DNA of 64,000 nt from Noviherbaspirillum sp. UKPF54 (GTDB lineage: Bacteria; Pseudomonadota; Gammaproteobacteria; Burkholderiales; Burkholderiaceae_D), in contig NZ_CP040128.1 of the NCBI RefSeq assembly GCF_007874125.1, forward strand, positions 3,038,001 through 3,102,000, written 5' to 3'. Position 1 is the first letter of the stretch. Every line of letters starts with the position of its first letter. The translations under genes and the position numbers were made by a program. The notes beneath the pieces are model-generated. The model was not told the origin of the DNA and made no database searches. It saw only the letters and a program-made list of their open reading frames with translations. This document shows, in pieces, positions 37,447 to 46,818 of the stretch.

Positions 37447-38600
37447 AAATCCTTTACCACCACCGTACCCGGTCGAAGGATGGCCAGTACGTTCACATTG
37501 AAGAAATGATCGATGCGCTGCGCGATCAGGGCCATGAAGTCATCATTGCTGCGCCGCCCAGCGCCGAAAAGGAATCTTTCGGCGCCGATGCAGGAATGGT
37601 CGGCCGCCTTAAGCGTCATCTACCCAAATTCATCTATGAATTGATGGAGCTGGCCTATACCGTCGTCGCGTACCGGCGCCTGCGAAAGGCGGTCGAAGAG
37701 CATCGTCCGGACTGCTTGTATGAACGCTACAACCTCTTCCTGCCAGCGGGCATATGGATCAAGCGTAGATATGGCTTGCCGATGCTTCTTGAAGTCAATG
37801 CACCGATTTTCGAGGAACGCGCGCGCTATGACGGCATTTCGCTGAAACGGCTTGCCCGCTGGTCTCAGGCCTATACCTGGCGCAACGCCGACTATGTGCT
37901 TCCAGTGACAGAGGTGCTTGGCGATATCGTCGCGTCGTATGGCGTCGAACCCGGTCGGATTGTCGCGATACCGAACGGGATCAACATGAAACGGTTTGAC
38001 GATTCCGCCGCCGCGCATTCGGCGAAATCGGCACTCGGGCTCGGCGGCCGCCTGGTGCTTGGCTTTACCGGCTTTATCCGCGACTGGCACGGCCTCGACA
38101 AGATCATCGACATGATCGCGCAAGATCCACCGGGCACGCGCCGTCACCTGCTGATCGTCGGCGACGGTCCGGCGCGCACCGCCCTTGAACGCCAAGCCAG
38201 CCGGTTGAACGTCACCGACCGGATCACCATCACCGGCATCGTGCCGCGGGAAGAAGTTGCACGCTACGTGGCGGCCTTCGATATCGCGCTGCAGCCGGCG
38301 GTGGTGCCGTATGCCTCGCCATTGAAGCTGTTCGAATACCTGGCGCTAGGCAAAGCCATTGTTGCGCCGCGACAGCCCAACATCATGGAAATCCTCACTG
38401 ACAATAAAAACGCCCTGTTGTTTGACCCGGACCATCGCGACAGCCTGAGCAAGGCGATCGGCAGACTGTGTGCCGATGCCAATCTGCGACGCACGATCGG
38501 AGAAAACGCGCGCCGCACCATCGCGGAAAAGCGTCTGACCTGGCATGCCAACGCCGAGCGCACCGCGCAGCTGTTCAAGAACCTGCTGGGTCATGCATAA
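37443..38600 (+). CDS. Glycosyltransferase, GT4 family
   Basis: 385-residue GT-B fold enzyme starting MKILYHHRTRSKDGQYVHIE, a start seen in exosortase-associated transferases. Donor-side landmarks are LGFTGFIRDWHGLDKII and QPAVVPYASPLKLFEYLALG then KAIVAPRQPNIMEI. Its sequence differs clearly from the neighbouring transferase, so the two are not a recent duplication. It overlaps the preceding stop as ATGA. Role: one sugar addition to the repeat unit, by inference. Confidence 0.9.
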   Translation: MKILYHHRTRSKDGQYVHIEEMIDALRDQGHEVIIAAPPSAEKESFGADAGMVGRLKRHLPKFIYELMELAYTVVAYRRLRKAVEEHRPDCLYERYNLFLPAGIWIKRRYGLPMLLEVNAPIFEERARYDGISLKRLARWSQAYTWRNADYVLPVTEVLGDIVASYGVEPGRIVAIPNGINMKRFDDSAAAHSAKSALGLGGRLVLGFTGFIRDWHGLDKIIDMIAQDPPGTRRHLLIVGDGPARTALERQASRLNVTDRITITGIVPREEVARYVAAFDIALQPAVVPYASPLKLFEYLALGKAIVAPRQPNIMEILTDNKNALLFDPDHRDSLSKAIGRLCADANLRRTIGENARRTIAEKRLTWHANAERTAQLFKNLLGHA

Positions 38601-38645
38601 GCGTCCGGCCTCCGAATCAATGTGCCGGCGCCTGAAAGAAGAGAG

Positions 38646-39983
38646 ATGAGAGACATAATCATTACACTGATCGTGTTCGGATCGATTCCCTTCATTTTGA
38701 AGAGGCCGCATGTCGGCATACTGATGTGGGTCTGGATCAGCGTGATGAACCCGCATACCCAGACGTGGGGTTTCGCCGCGACGTTTCCCTTCGCATCGAT
38801 CATTGCAGTCGCGACCCTGATCAGCCTACTGTTGACCAAAGGCCCCAAGAGCCTGCCGATGACGCCAGTGACTTTTTCACTGCTTGCGTTTGTTGTATGG
38901 ATCAACGTGACGACGGTATTCGCACTGATGCCGGACTACGTATACCCGCGCTGGAGCACGGTGATGAAAATCATGCTGATGACCTTTGTCACCATGATGC
39001 TGATCCGCGACCGGGAGCACATCCAGAAGCTGGTCTGGATCCTGGTCATTTCGCTCGGCTTCTATGGTGTAAAGGGGGGCATCTTTACCATCCTCAGCGG
39101 AGGAAGCGAAATGGTATGGGGACCGGAGAATACCTTTATCGGTGGAAATAATGAGATTGCGCTCGCGCTGATCATGACCATTCCGCTGATGCACTACCTG
39201 CAGACGATTACCGATAAAAAGGCGGTGCGGCGCGGCTTGGGCGTCGCCATGGCGCTGTCGGCATTGGCTGCGCTCGGTTCCTATTCGCGCGGCGCATTCC
39301 TGGCGATTGCAGTCATGGGTACCTTCCTCGGCATGAAAAGCCGCCACAAGACGCGCATCGCGCTGCTTCTGCTGCTCGCGCTGCCACTGATGATCATGTT
39401 CATGCCCGATAAGTGGAGCAGCCGCATGGACACGATACAGACCTATGACAGCGACCCGTCGGCACTCGGCCGCATCAACGCTTGGTGGATGGCATTCAAT
39501 CTGGCGAAGGACAGGCCGCTGGTGGGCGGTGGGTTTGAAATCTACGAGCCGCAGTTTTTCATGATGTATGCGCCGAATCCGGACGATATTCATGCGGCGC
39601 ACAGCATCTACTTCCAGGCGCTCGGCGAGCATGGATTTGTCGGACTGGGCCTGTACCTGCTGCTCGCCATGCTTACCTGGCGCACCGGCAGCTGGATCAT
39701 CCGCAACACCGCCGGAAACGAGAAATACACCTGGGCCCATGATCTGGCGAGAATGGTGCAGGTCAGCTTGATCGGTTTCGGGGTTGGCGGCGCATTCCTC
39801 AGCCTGCTGTACTTCGATGTCCCCTATTATCTGATGGCGATTCTGGTTGCGACACGCGTATTCGTTGAAAAGGAGATGCGCCGGGAAAATTCGTCGCGCT
39901 CCGTATTGCCTGCCGAACAACGACAATTGGGACATGCGCCGCTTTACGCATCCCGCGTTATCAACAGGGAGCAGCTGCCATGA
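38646..39983 (+). CDS. O-antigen ligase-like protein of the XrtA system (TIGR03097 type)
   Basis: 445-residue inner-membrane protein with about ten helices and a Wzy_C/O-antigen ligase core. The helix pair around SYSRGAFLAIAVMG and the periplasmic loop with RINAWWMAFNLAKDRPLVGG are typical. His in HAAHSIYFQALGEHGF is the conserved ligase/polymerase histidine region. It could polymerise the exopolysaccharide (Wzy role) or transfer glycan onto PEP-CTERM proteins (the family has been called a putative O-glycosylation ligase). No separate Wzy is seen in the window, which favours a polymerase role or a dual role. The start at ATG38646 follows AAGAGAG. Confidence 0.9.
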   Translation: MRDIIITLIVFGSIPFILKRPHVGILMWVWISVMNPHTQTWGFAATFPFASIIAVATLISLLLTKGPKSLPMTPVTFSLLAFVVWINVTTVFALMPDYVYPRWSTVMKIMLMTFVTMMLIRDREHIQKLVWILVISLGFYGVKGGIFTILSGGSEMVWGPENTFIGGNNEIALALIMTIPLMHYLQTITDKKAVRRGLGVAMALSALAALGSYSRGAFLAIAVMGTFLGMKSRHKTRIALLLLLALPLMIMFMPDKWSSRMDTIQTYDSDPSALGRINAWWMAFNLAKDRPLVGGGFEIYEPQFFMMYAPNPDDIHAAHSIYFQALGEHGFVGLGLYLLLAMLTWRTGSWIIRNTAGNEKYTWAHDLARMVQVSLIGFGVGGAFLSLLYFDVPYYLMAILVATRVFVEKEMRRENSSRSVLPAEQRQLGHAPLYASRVINREQLP

Positions 39984-41017
39984 GATTGAGCCCTCTGCGC
40001 TCCCTGCTCGGCCGCTCCGCTCCTGCGGGGAAAGACGCCAGATTGTCCATCCTGATATACCACCGCGTGCTGCGCGAGCCCGACCCGCTGTTTCCGCTCG
40101 AAGTGGATACGACGACGTTCGACCGGCAGATGCGCCTGCTCGCCGAATTTTTCAATGTCCTTCCGTTGCGGGAAGCGGTCGGAAGGCTACATTCCGGACA
40201 ATTGCCACCGCGCGCAGCATGCGTCACCTTCGACGATGGTTATGCCGACAATGCCGAGCTGGCCTTCCCTATTCTAAAAAAACACGGCATCCCGGCGACG
40301 TTCTTCATCGCGACCGGTTTCCTGGATGGAGGAAGAATGTGGAACGACTCGGTTATTGAACTGGTCCGCCGCTGTCCGGTCGATTCGCTGGACCTGCACG
40401 CACTCGGGCTCGGCATACTTCCAACCGCGTCCTGGGACCAGCGCGCGGAGTCGATTGGCAGGCTGCTGCAGGCGCTAAAATACCTGCCCCTTGACGAACG
40501 GATGGAACGTGTGGAGGCTATGCGCGAGCTGATGGGGATTGCATTGCCGGCCAGTCTGATGATGAGCTCGCAGCAAGTGAAAATGCTCGACCGCGAAGGA
40601 ATGGAAATCGGCGCCCACACCGTCAACCACCCGATACTCGCCACTCTCGACCGGACCGCCGCACGCCGGGAAATCGCCGATAGCAGGGATTTTCTGGAAG
40701 CGCTGTTGCGCGTGCCCGTCAAGTCGTTCGCCTATCCCAATGGAAAGCCGCAGCGCGATTACCTTGCCGAACAGGTCGGCATCGTGAAGGACCTGCGATT
40801 CGAGCTTGCCGTATCCACCGGTTGGGGTACGGCCCGTAACGGCACGGATACTTTCCAGCTGCCGCGCTTCACGCCCTGGGATAGAAACGACACCAAATTC
40901 CTATTGCGGATGCTCTGCAATATGCATGCACCGGTAGAAGCAGTCCCCTACCCTGCCTCGTCCGCTTCCACAGTAAGGGACGATGACCCGCTGTTCGAAG
41001 GAATTCCCGAGCAATGA
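39980..41017 (+). CDS. Second polysaccharide deacetylase (NodB fold)
   Basis: 345-residue protein. Motif 1 is VTFDDGYADN with the catalytic Asp. Motif 2 EIGAHTVNHPILATL gives the metal-binding histidines. SFAYPNGKPQRDY is the conserved Arg/Pro region of the branch. ILIYHRVL near residue 25 is usual for this subfamily. It has no clear signal peptide, so the site of action is unclear. It is unrelated in detail to the TIGR03006-type deacetylase at 28374, and the two probably act on different sugars. It overlaps both neighbours by 4 bases. Confidence 0.9.
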   Translation: MRLSPLRSLLGRSAPAGKDARLSILIYHRVLREPDPLFPLEVDTTTFDRQMRLLAEFFNVLPLREAVGRLHSGQLPPRAACVTFDDGYADNAELAFPILKKHGIPATFFIATGFLDGGRMWNDSVIELVRRCPVDSLDLHALGLGILPTASWDQRAESIGRLLQALKYLPLDERMERVEAMRELMGIALPASLMMSSQQVKMLDREGMEIGAHTVNHPILATLDRTAARREIADSRDFLEALLRVPVKSFAYPNGKPQRDYLAEQVGIVKDLRFELAVSTGWGTARNGTDTFQLPRFTPWDRNDTKFLLRMLCNMHAPVEAVPYPASSASTVRDDDPLFEGIPEQ

Positions 41018-42105
41018 ATCCCATCCGGATTGGTTTCGTCCTGCTGTCCAATTCCCGCAACCCGGCGCCGAGCACGCGCATAGCGGCTCTGAACATGTTC
41101 CCTTTTCTGAAAGCTGCCGGCTACGATCCGGAGATCCTGTTTGAGCCGGCCGACGCCACTGAGACGCCGGAATTGCCGGATCTGGTCAAACAAGCGGTCG
41201 ACAGGGAGATCCGGGTCGTACTGTTTCAAAAGGCGCATGGACCGGCCGTCGAACGTGCCGCGCGCAGGCTGGCCTTGGCTGGAATCAAGACTGTGTACAG
41301 CGTATGCGATTTGGTCGATGTCGCGATGGTGCGCTGCACGGACGCCACGGTGGTCGTCACGGATTACCTGAAAAGCCTCTACCCGGTATCGCTACAGAAA
41401 AAAATTCATGTCGTACACGACGGCATCGAGCACCCCGAACAACAGGCTGGGCCGGCGCGGCAAATATACGGGAGCCGGCGCGACAGGCTGCGTGCTGTGC
41501 TGGTGACCTCCGCCGACTTGGCGACGCTGCCGGTTATCGGAACGCCACCGGACTGGCTCGAAGTGATTATCGTCGGGCGCTATGCACCAGGGTGGCCGCA
41601 GCGCGTCAGGGAAGCGCGGTGGAAGTTTACGGGAATGGCCACTACCACAGAGCGCATCGATTATTTGCGCTTCCTCAGCAGCCGCCGGATTCACTGCAAG
41701 GCATGGGATCCGGTCAGCGTCTACACGGCGATGCACAGCGCCGACTTCGGCATTATCCCGATCGACACACGCTCTTCCTCCTGCGACGAGATCATTCCCG
41801 CCTGGAAGGTCAAGTCGGAGAACCGGCTGACGATGAAGATGTGCATGGGACTGCCGGTGATTGCCACACCTATTCCCTCCTACGAGCCGGTTCTCAGGCA
41901 TGGCGAGAATGGCTTTTTCGCCCGCAGCCAGCGCGAATGGATCGAATGCCTTCATGCGATGCGCGATCCGTCTGTCCGGGAACGGATTGGAAAATGCGCC
42001 AGGGAGTCCGTGCTGCAGCGCTATTCAACGGAAGAGCAGGCTAGCCGGCTGCTAGGAGTACTGAACGTCCTGTTCGAAACAAGTACCGGAACCGGTACAG
42101 GTTAA
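41014..42105 (+). CDS. Glycosyltransferase-like protein (GT-B fold)
   Basis: 363-residue protein. The N-terminus (IRIGFVLLSNSRNPAPSTRI) and the C-terminal donor region (KVKSENRLTMKMCMGLPVIA, then TPIPSYEPVLRHGENGFF) fit a GT4-like enzyme, although the E-x7-E motif is modified. It is the last gene of the long plus-strand operon. Its stop codon TAA shares the sequence TTAA with the stop of the convergent flippase gene. It may add a terminal or side-chain sugar. Confidence 0.82.
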   Translation: MNPIRIGFVLLSNSRNPAPSTRIAALNMFPFLKAAGYDPEILFEPADATETPELPDLVKQAVDREIRVVLFQKAHGPAVERAARRLALAGIKTVYSVCDLVDVAMVRCTDATVVVTDYLKSLYPVSLQKKIHVVHDGIEHPEQQAGPARQIYGSRRDRLRAVLVTSADLATLPVIGTPPDWLEVIIVGRYAPGWPQRVREARWKFTGMATTTERIDYLRFLSSRRIHCKAWDPVSVYTAMHSADFGIIPIDTRSSSCDEIIPAWKVKSENRLTMKMCMGLPVIATPIPSYEPVLRHGENGFFARSQREWIECLHAMRDPSVRERIGKCARESVLQRYSTEEQASRLLGVLNVLFETSTGTGTG

Positions 42106-43664
42106 GCCTGTTTGCCGCGCAACACGAATCGCCGCAGTCGGATGAAAAGCAAAACAATGATCGTATGTTCCGCCCCCTGCGGTCTTCCCGCGAGCATCCA
42201 TGTCGCCACGACCGTCGCCGTATAGGACAGCGCACCAACGGTCACGAGGCTTGCAAGTTTCACCAGTTCTCCCAGCGCACCTGCGAATCTTCCCATGTAC
42301 CGCTCCATGAAAATAATTGCGCCAGCCATGCATATTGATGACATGGCTGGCCGCCATACACGGGAAAGATATGCGCTCCACCGGACGGCAGTGATGCGAA
42401 AAAAAACGAAATGGATCGTGCACAGCCCGACAAATGCGAAGACTGCGAAGACCCAGGCCGCACCGATGGCGCCGTAATGAAGACTGGCGACAATGAAAAT
42501 CGGTAGCGAAGTGAGCATTGTGCTCGCGGAAACGAAGGTATTCGCTTTTGGCTTGCCCATCGCCACAATCACCAAGTGCAAATTGGACTGAAGTGCACTG
42601 ACCAGTCCTGCAATCGAAAAGATGCGAAGTAACGGAACGGCAGCCTCCCATTGCGTCCCTAAGAGGACATGAACGGCAGGCGACGCAACACAAGCCAGTC
42701 CTGTCGATATTGGAAAGGCGATCAACGCAATCATGCCGAAAACTTCCAGGAACTTGCGCCGCAGTTCATGCAACTCGCCGGAGAGCCGGGAATAGACGGG
42801 AAATACGGCGCGGTTGAGCGGCGCGATCAGCTCGGTCGACGGAAGCATTGCGAGTTCGATAGCGATATTGTACGTACCCAGCTCGCGTGCACCGGCGGTG
42901 CGACCAAGGATGAAATCGGCCGACTTATTCTGCAGGAACAGGACCAGATTGGAGATAAACAGCCATTTCGAAAAATGGAACAACTCTGCGCTCGCCTGCA
43001 ACGACATGCGCGGGCGGAACGGATGCATGCGATAGCTGAGCCAGACAGCAAACAGTTTTCCGGTGACGATGCCCGCAACCAGCGCCCAATAGCTGTGAAA
43101 GCTCAACGCCAGCCCGATGGTGACGACAAACGACGCGAGTTTCTTTGCAAGAAGAAAACGGAACTCGTCTCGAAACTTGAGTTCCTTGCGGAATGCGACG
43201 GTACCGATGTTTTCGAAACCTTGTGTGAAGGCACCGATCGCCAGGGCGGGAAGTATCCACTGCAACCTTACATCGCCGTAGAAACGCGCAGCAGGACTCG
43301 CGAGTGCGAAAATCAGCAATGCGGTTCCGGTGCCGAACAAGACGTTAAACGTCCACGCTGTGTCATAGTGGGCGCGCCGCGCATTCTGGCGCTGGATCAG
43401 CGATGTCTCGAAACCGAACGCTCCCATCAGCTCCGTCAGTGCCACGACCGACATTGCCATCGCGACCAGCCCGAAGTCGGCTGGCGTAAGGAGCCTTGCC
43501 AGAATAAGCGTACTGACAACGCCGATGCTACGTTCCGCCAGCTTGAACAGTACCATCCATGCCGCGCCACCGGCAATTCCGGGCGCAGCAGCCCGGGGAA
43601 CCTCGGCAGCCGGCGCCGCCTCGGCCGTCGCCGGGGGCGCAACATTTGGCAGAATTTCGGACAT
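42102..43664 (-). CDS. Polysaccharide flippase (Wzx/MOP superfamily)
   Basis: 520-residue inner-membrane protein with 12-14 helices after an Ala/Pro-rich cytoplasmic leader of about 30 residues. Landmarks are GGAAWMVLFKLAERSIGVVS, ILARLLTPADFGLVAMAM and the loop ETSLIQRQNARRAHYDTAWT, all typical of the WzxC-type lipopolysaccharide flippases. It should translocate the lipid-linked repeat unit to the periplasm. Its start shares one base with the stop of the asparagine-synthase-like gene (TAATG). It converges with the long plus-strand operon. Confidence 0.93.
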   Translation of the reverse strand: MSEILPNVAPPATAEAAPAAEVPRAAAPGIAGGAAWMVLFKLAERSIGVVSTLILARLLTPADFGLVAMAMSVVALTELMGAFGFETSLIQRQNARRAHYDTAWTFNVLFGTGTALLIFALASPAARFYGDVRLQWILPALAIGAFTQGFENIGTVAFRKELKFRDEFRFLLAKKLASFVVTIGLALSFHSYWALVAGIVTGKLFAVWLSYRMHPFRPRMSLQASAELFHFSKWLFISNLVLFLQNKSADFILGRTAGARELGTYNIAIELAMLPSTELIAPLNRAVFPVYSRLSGELHELRRKFLEVFGMIALIAFPISTGLACVASPAVHVLLGTQWEAAVPLLRIFSIAGLVSALQSNLHLVIVAMGKPKANTFVSASTMLTSLPIFIVASLHYGAIGAAWVFAVFAFVGLCTIHFVFFRITAVRWSAYLSRVWRPAMSSICMAGAIIFMERYMGRFAGALGELVKLASLVTVGALSYTATVVATWMLAGRPQGAEHTIIVLLFIRLRRFVLRGKQA

Positions 43665-45541
43665 TACGCTGACACGGACGCCGGCGGCGTTACATTGCCG
43701 TGCTGCTTAAGCCATTGCTCCAGCATCATCAGCACCCACACCATCGTGCCATGGTATCCAGCATGCTCCTTCAGATGCTTGCCCAGCAGATCGTCGATAA
43801 ACGTTCTCTGTACGATCCGTCGCGCCGCCAGATCATTCAGGCTGTCCGCGGCCAGCTCGTGCAACGGCCGGTGCTTCTGTAGCCAGACGCCGAATGGCAG
43901 GCCGAATCCATGCTTCTTCTTGCTGATAATTTCATCCGGCAGCACGCCCCGCAACGCTTCCTTGAAAAAATAGCGCAGCTTCGTCCCTTTCAGCTTGAGC
44001 TCGGGAGCCAGCCGGGCGGAAAAGGCAACCATGTCGTCGTTCAGGAACGGGAACGCCACGTCCATGCCGGCAAGCTCGCAGGCCTTGACTACCTTGGGCA
44101 AATCGTTATCGGCAAGCGTGATCTTCAGGTCCAGCGCAAGCATGCGGTTGATGAGGCTCTTCGCATGCGAATGACGGTACGCTTCGTTCAAGCAATCGAG
44201 TGGTTGCGCGGGATCGATCGGTTGCAAGAAGTCGGCCATGAACATTTCTCGATGACCATAGCGTTCGAGCAGGTTGTAGGTTTCGAGACGTGCCGGCATC
44301 GGAATGACAGCCTGTTCGATATAGCTGCGCGCCTTGCGCACCAAAGGAATATGGTTCCCGCCCGGCATGAAGGCGATAGGTTCCACGAGCGCCGCCCGCA
44401 GCGGCACCGGAATGCGCTCGTAAAGTGAGAATATATGCTGCTTTGCATAGCGCTCGTTACCACCGAACAGCTCATCACCGCCGTCGCCGCCTAACATGCG
44501 CTCCATGCCATCCCTGCGTGCCATCTGCGCGCAGTAGAAAGCCGGCACCGCCGACGCGTTGCCGAAAGGCTGATCGAATACCGCCGCGATTTTCGGAATG
44601 GCTTCGACCACGTCATCCGGCGTCACATAGTACTCGTGATGCGACGTGGAGAAATGACGGGCAGCGATGCGCGCATACGCCATTTCATCGTAACCCTTCG
44701 CCTCAAAGCCGATCGAATACGTGCGCGCCGGTCCCTCGCCCATGCGGCCCAGCATCGCCGCGATCGTCGAGCTGTCCGTTCCGCCGCTGAGAAACGCGCC
44801 TGTCTTGCCTCCCAAGAGCGATTCACGCACGCTCGACAGCAACAGCGAACGGAATTGCTCCTTCAATTCGGTAGGGGAAGCATGACGCTCTTCCTGGAAC
44901 TGCATTCTCCAGTATTTGTGCACCGCGGCCCGTCCACGGTGATAAACCAGGCATTCGCCGGGCAACAGCCGCTGTTGTCCCTCGTAGATCGTGGCCGGCC
45001 CGGGGACCATGTGAAAGTAGACGTAGTTATAGATACTCTGCGAATCGATATCGCGGCTTGCCAGCGGATGGCGGATCAGCGCTTCAATGGAGGAACCAAA
45101 CAACAACTGGCTGCCCGTATCCTGGTAATACAGCGGGCGCGTGCCCATGCGGTCGACTGCGAGCAGGGCATCGCCAGTGCGCTCGTCGAGCACAGCCAGC
45201 GAAAACTCTCCGTGAAGGCCGGAGCATAGTTCCCGTCCTTTCTCGCGCCAGCAATGCGCGATGGCGGCAGCCATGCCGATGCGGACGGCCTCATCCTGCC
45301 AGCGAGCCTCCTTGAAACGCGGCAAGCCGCACACCGCCACCAGCAGGCCCTGCTCATGAAAGAACTGCTGCTCGGAATTGGCTCCGACAACAGCCAGGCC
45401 GGCCACGCCAGCAATACTCGCCTGCATCGGCACGCCGTAGAAACGCGCGAGCGGCTCGGCCATGCCATGCGCCAGCTCGGCAGCACCATGGCGTCCGCTC
45501 CACCCACACAGGCCTTTGCCCGCGAACTCTCCATTGAACAT
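43664..45541 (-). CDS. Asparagine-synthase-like amidotransferase with displaced N-terminal Cys
   Basis: 625-residue two-domain protein: glutaminase-like N-terminal half and PP-loop synthetase half (FLSGGTDSSTIAAM, LGGDGGDELFGGNERY). Unlike the amidotransferase at 34359 it does not begin with Met-Cys: from ATG45541 (AAGG 6 bases upstream) the Cys of LCGWSGRH is residue 12. A longer start at 45580 puts it further in. Either the glutaminase half is inactive, a leader is removed, or a rare start (CTG at Leu11) is used. The family is known beside exosortase A. Its companions here are a PLP decarboxylase and an acyl ligase, suggesting amide formation on a small building block. Confidence 0.88.
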   Translation of the reverse strand: MFNGEFAGKGLCGWSGRHGAAELAHGMAEPLARFYGVPMQASIAGVAGLAVVGANSEQQFFHEQGLLVAVCGLPRFKEARWQDEAVRIGMAAAIAHCWREKGRELCSGLHGEFSLAVLDERTGDALLAVDRMGTRPLYYQDTGSQLLFGSSIEALIRHPLASRDIDSQSIYNYVYFHMVPGPATIYEGQQRLLPGECLVYHRGRAAVHKYWRMQFQEERHASPTELKEQFRSLLLSSVRESLLGGKTGAFLSGGTDSSTIAAMLGRMGEGPARTYSIGFEAKGYDEMAYARIAARHFSTSHHEYYVTPDDVVEAIPKIAAVFDQPFGNASAVPAFYCAQMARRDGMERMLGGDGGDELFGGNERYAKQHIFSLYERIPVPLRAALVEPIAFMPGGNHIPLVRKARSYIEQAVIPMPARLETYNLLERYGHREMFMADFLQPIDPAQPLDCLNEAYRHSHAKSLINRMLALDLKITLADNDLPKVVKACELAGMDVAFPFLNDDMVAFSARLAPELKLKGTKLRYFFKEALRGVLPDEIISKKKHGFGLPFGVWLQKHRPLHELAADSLNDLAARRIVQRTFIDDLLGKHLKEHAGYHGTMVWVLMMLEQWLKQHGNVTPPASVSA

Positions 45542-45582
45542 CGTATACCTTGTCTTTAATTGTCCAGCCGTTCCATCCATAC

Positions 45583-46818
45583 TCACACCAAGACTTCGAC
45601 GGGTGCCGGATGGCTGAGAAACGCGGTCGGGCTGGCCGTCAATCCATAAGCGCCCGACTGAAATATCACGACCAGGTCTCCCGGCATCGCCTTCGCCAGC
45701 TCCATCTGGTCGGCCAACAGATCGAGCGGTGTGCAAAGCGGCCCGACGATCGATACCCGTTCGCGCTCACCGTCCTGCATGCGGTTGCCGATCGCAACGG
45801 GATAGTTTTTCCGAATGACCTGACCGAAGTTGCCGGAAGCCGCGAGGTGGTGGTGCAAGCCGCCGTCCGTGACCAGAAACACCTGCCCACGAGATATCTT
45901 GCGATCTATGACGCGGCATACATAGAGCCCCGCCTCCGCGACCAGGTAGCGCCCCAGTTCGATGACGAGTTGCGTTTGCGGCAGATGCTCGCGCGCCAGC
46001 GGCATGAGCGCATGCAATCCTTCTCCGACCGCGGCCAGATCCAGCGGCTGCTCACCGGGAAAATACGGCACGCCGAATCCGCCGCCGATGTTTAGCGTAC
46101 GCACGGGCACAGCTGCATCTTGTGCAAGCTGGGCACCGAGCAACAGCGTCTGTTCCTGCGCCTCGCGCAGTGCATCGGCGCGCAGGCTTTGCGATCCGCT
46201 GAAAATATGGAAGCCCTCGAAATCGATATCCAGCTGCCGCAAGCGAGCCAGCATGGCGGGCACGCGTTCCGCATCGACGCCGAACTGTTTCGCGCCACCG
46301 CCCATGCGCATGCCAGACCCTTTCAGTTCAAACTCGGGGTTGACACGGATTGCGGTGGTCGGACGGATGCCAAGCCGGTCGCCGAGTGCCGCAATCCGCT
46401 CCATTTCACGCTCGGATTCCATGTTGATGGTGCAACCGGCGGCAATCGCCGACGACAGTTCCACATCGGTCTTTCCGGGTCCGGCGAAACTCATCCGTTG
46501 CGGCGACATTGTCGTATCCAGTGCGACCTTCAGTTCGCCGCCAGATGCGACATCAAAGCCATCTACCAGCCCGGCCAGATGCTGTACAACTGCCGGCATC
46601 GGGTTAGCCTTAACCGCATAGTGCAGCTGGATGTCGCGCGGCAAATGGTGATGCAGGAGCGCGACGCGGTCGCTGATCTGCTGGCGATCGTACGCATAAA
46701 ACGGCGTGCGTCCGACCCGTTGCGCAAGGCGCGTTATCTCAATATTGCCGGCGCAAAGACACTCGCCGCGGATCGCGAAGCCGTGTTGCGCCGCGTGCAC
46801 TGGACGAACATTGCTCAT
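45583..46818 (-). CDS. PLP-dependent decarboxylase of the XrtA system (TIGR03099 type)
   Basis: 411-residue fold III decarboxylase related to diaminopimelate and ornithine decarboxylases. Lys70 in LHYAVKANP binds PLP. GGGFGVPYF is the phosphate-binding Gly loop, and Cys in VGPLCTPLDLL is the active-site cysteine contributed across the dimer. The substrate of the exosortase-associated branch is not established; an amino acid or aminoacyl compound is likely given the ACP, ligase and amidotransferase nearby. The start overlaps the acyl ligase stop by 4 bases. Confidence 0.92.
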   Translation of the reverse strand: MSNVRPVHAAQHGFAIRGECLCAGNIEITRLAQRVGRTPFYAYDRQQISDRVALLHHHLPRDIQLHYAVKANPMPAVVQHLAGLVDGFDVASGGELKVALDTTMSPQRMSFAGPGKTDVELSSAIAAGCTINMESEREMERIAALGDRLGIRPTTAIRVNPEFELKGSGMRMGGGAKQFGVDAERVPAMLARLRQLDIDFEGFHIFSGSQSLRADALREAQEQTLLLGAQLAQDAAVPVRTLNIGGGFGVPYFPGEQPLDLAAVGEGLHALMPLAREHLPQTQLVIELGRYLVAEAGLYVCRVIDRKISRGQVFLVTDGGLHHHLAASGNFGQVIRKNYPVAIGNRMQDGERERVSIVGPLCTPLDLLADQMELAKAMPGDLVVIFQSGAYGLTASPTAFLSHPAPVEVLV

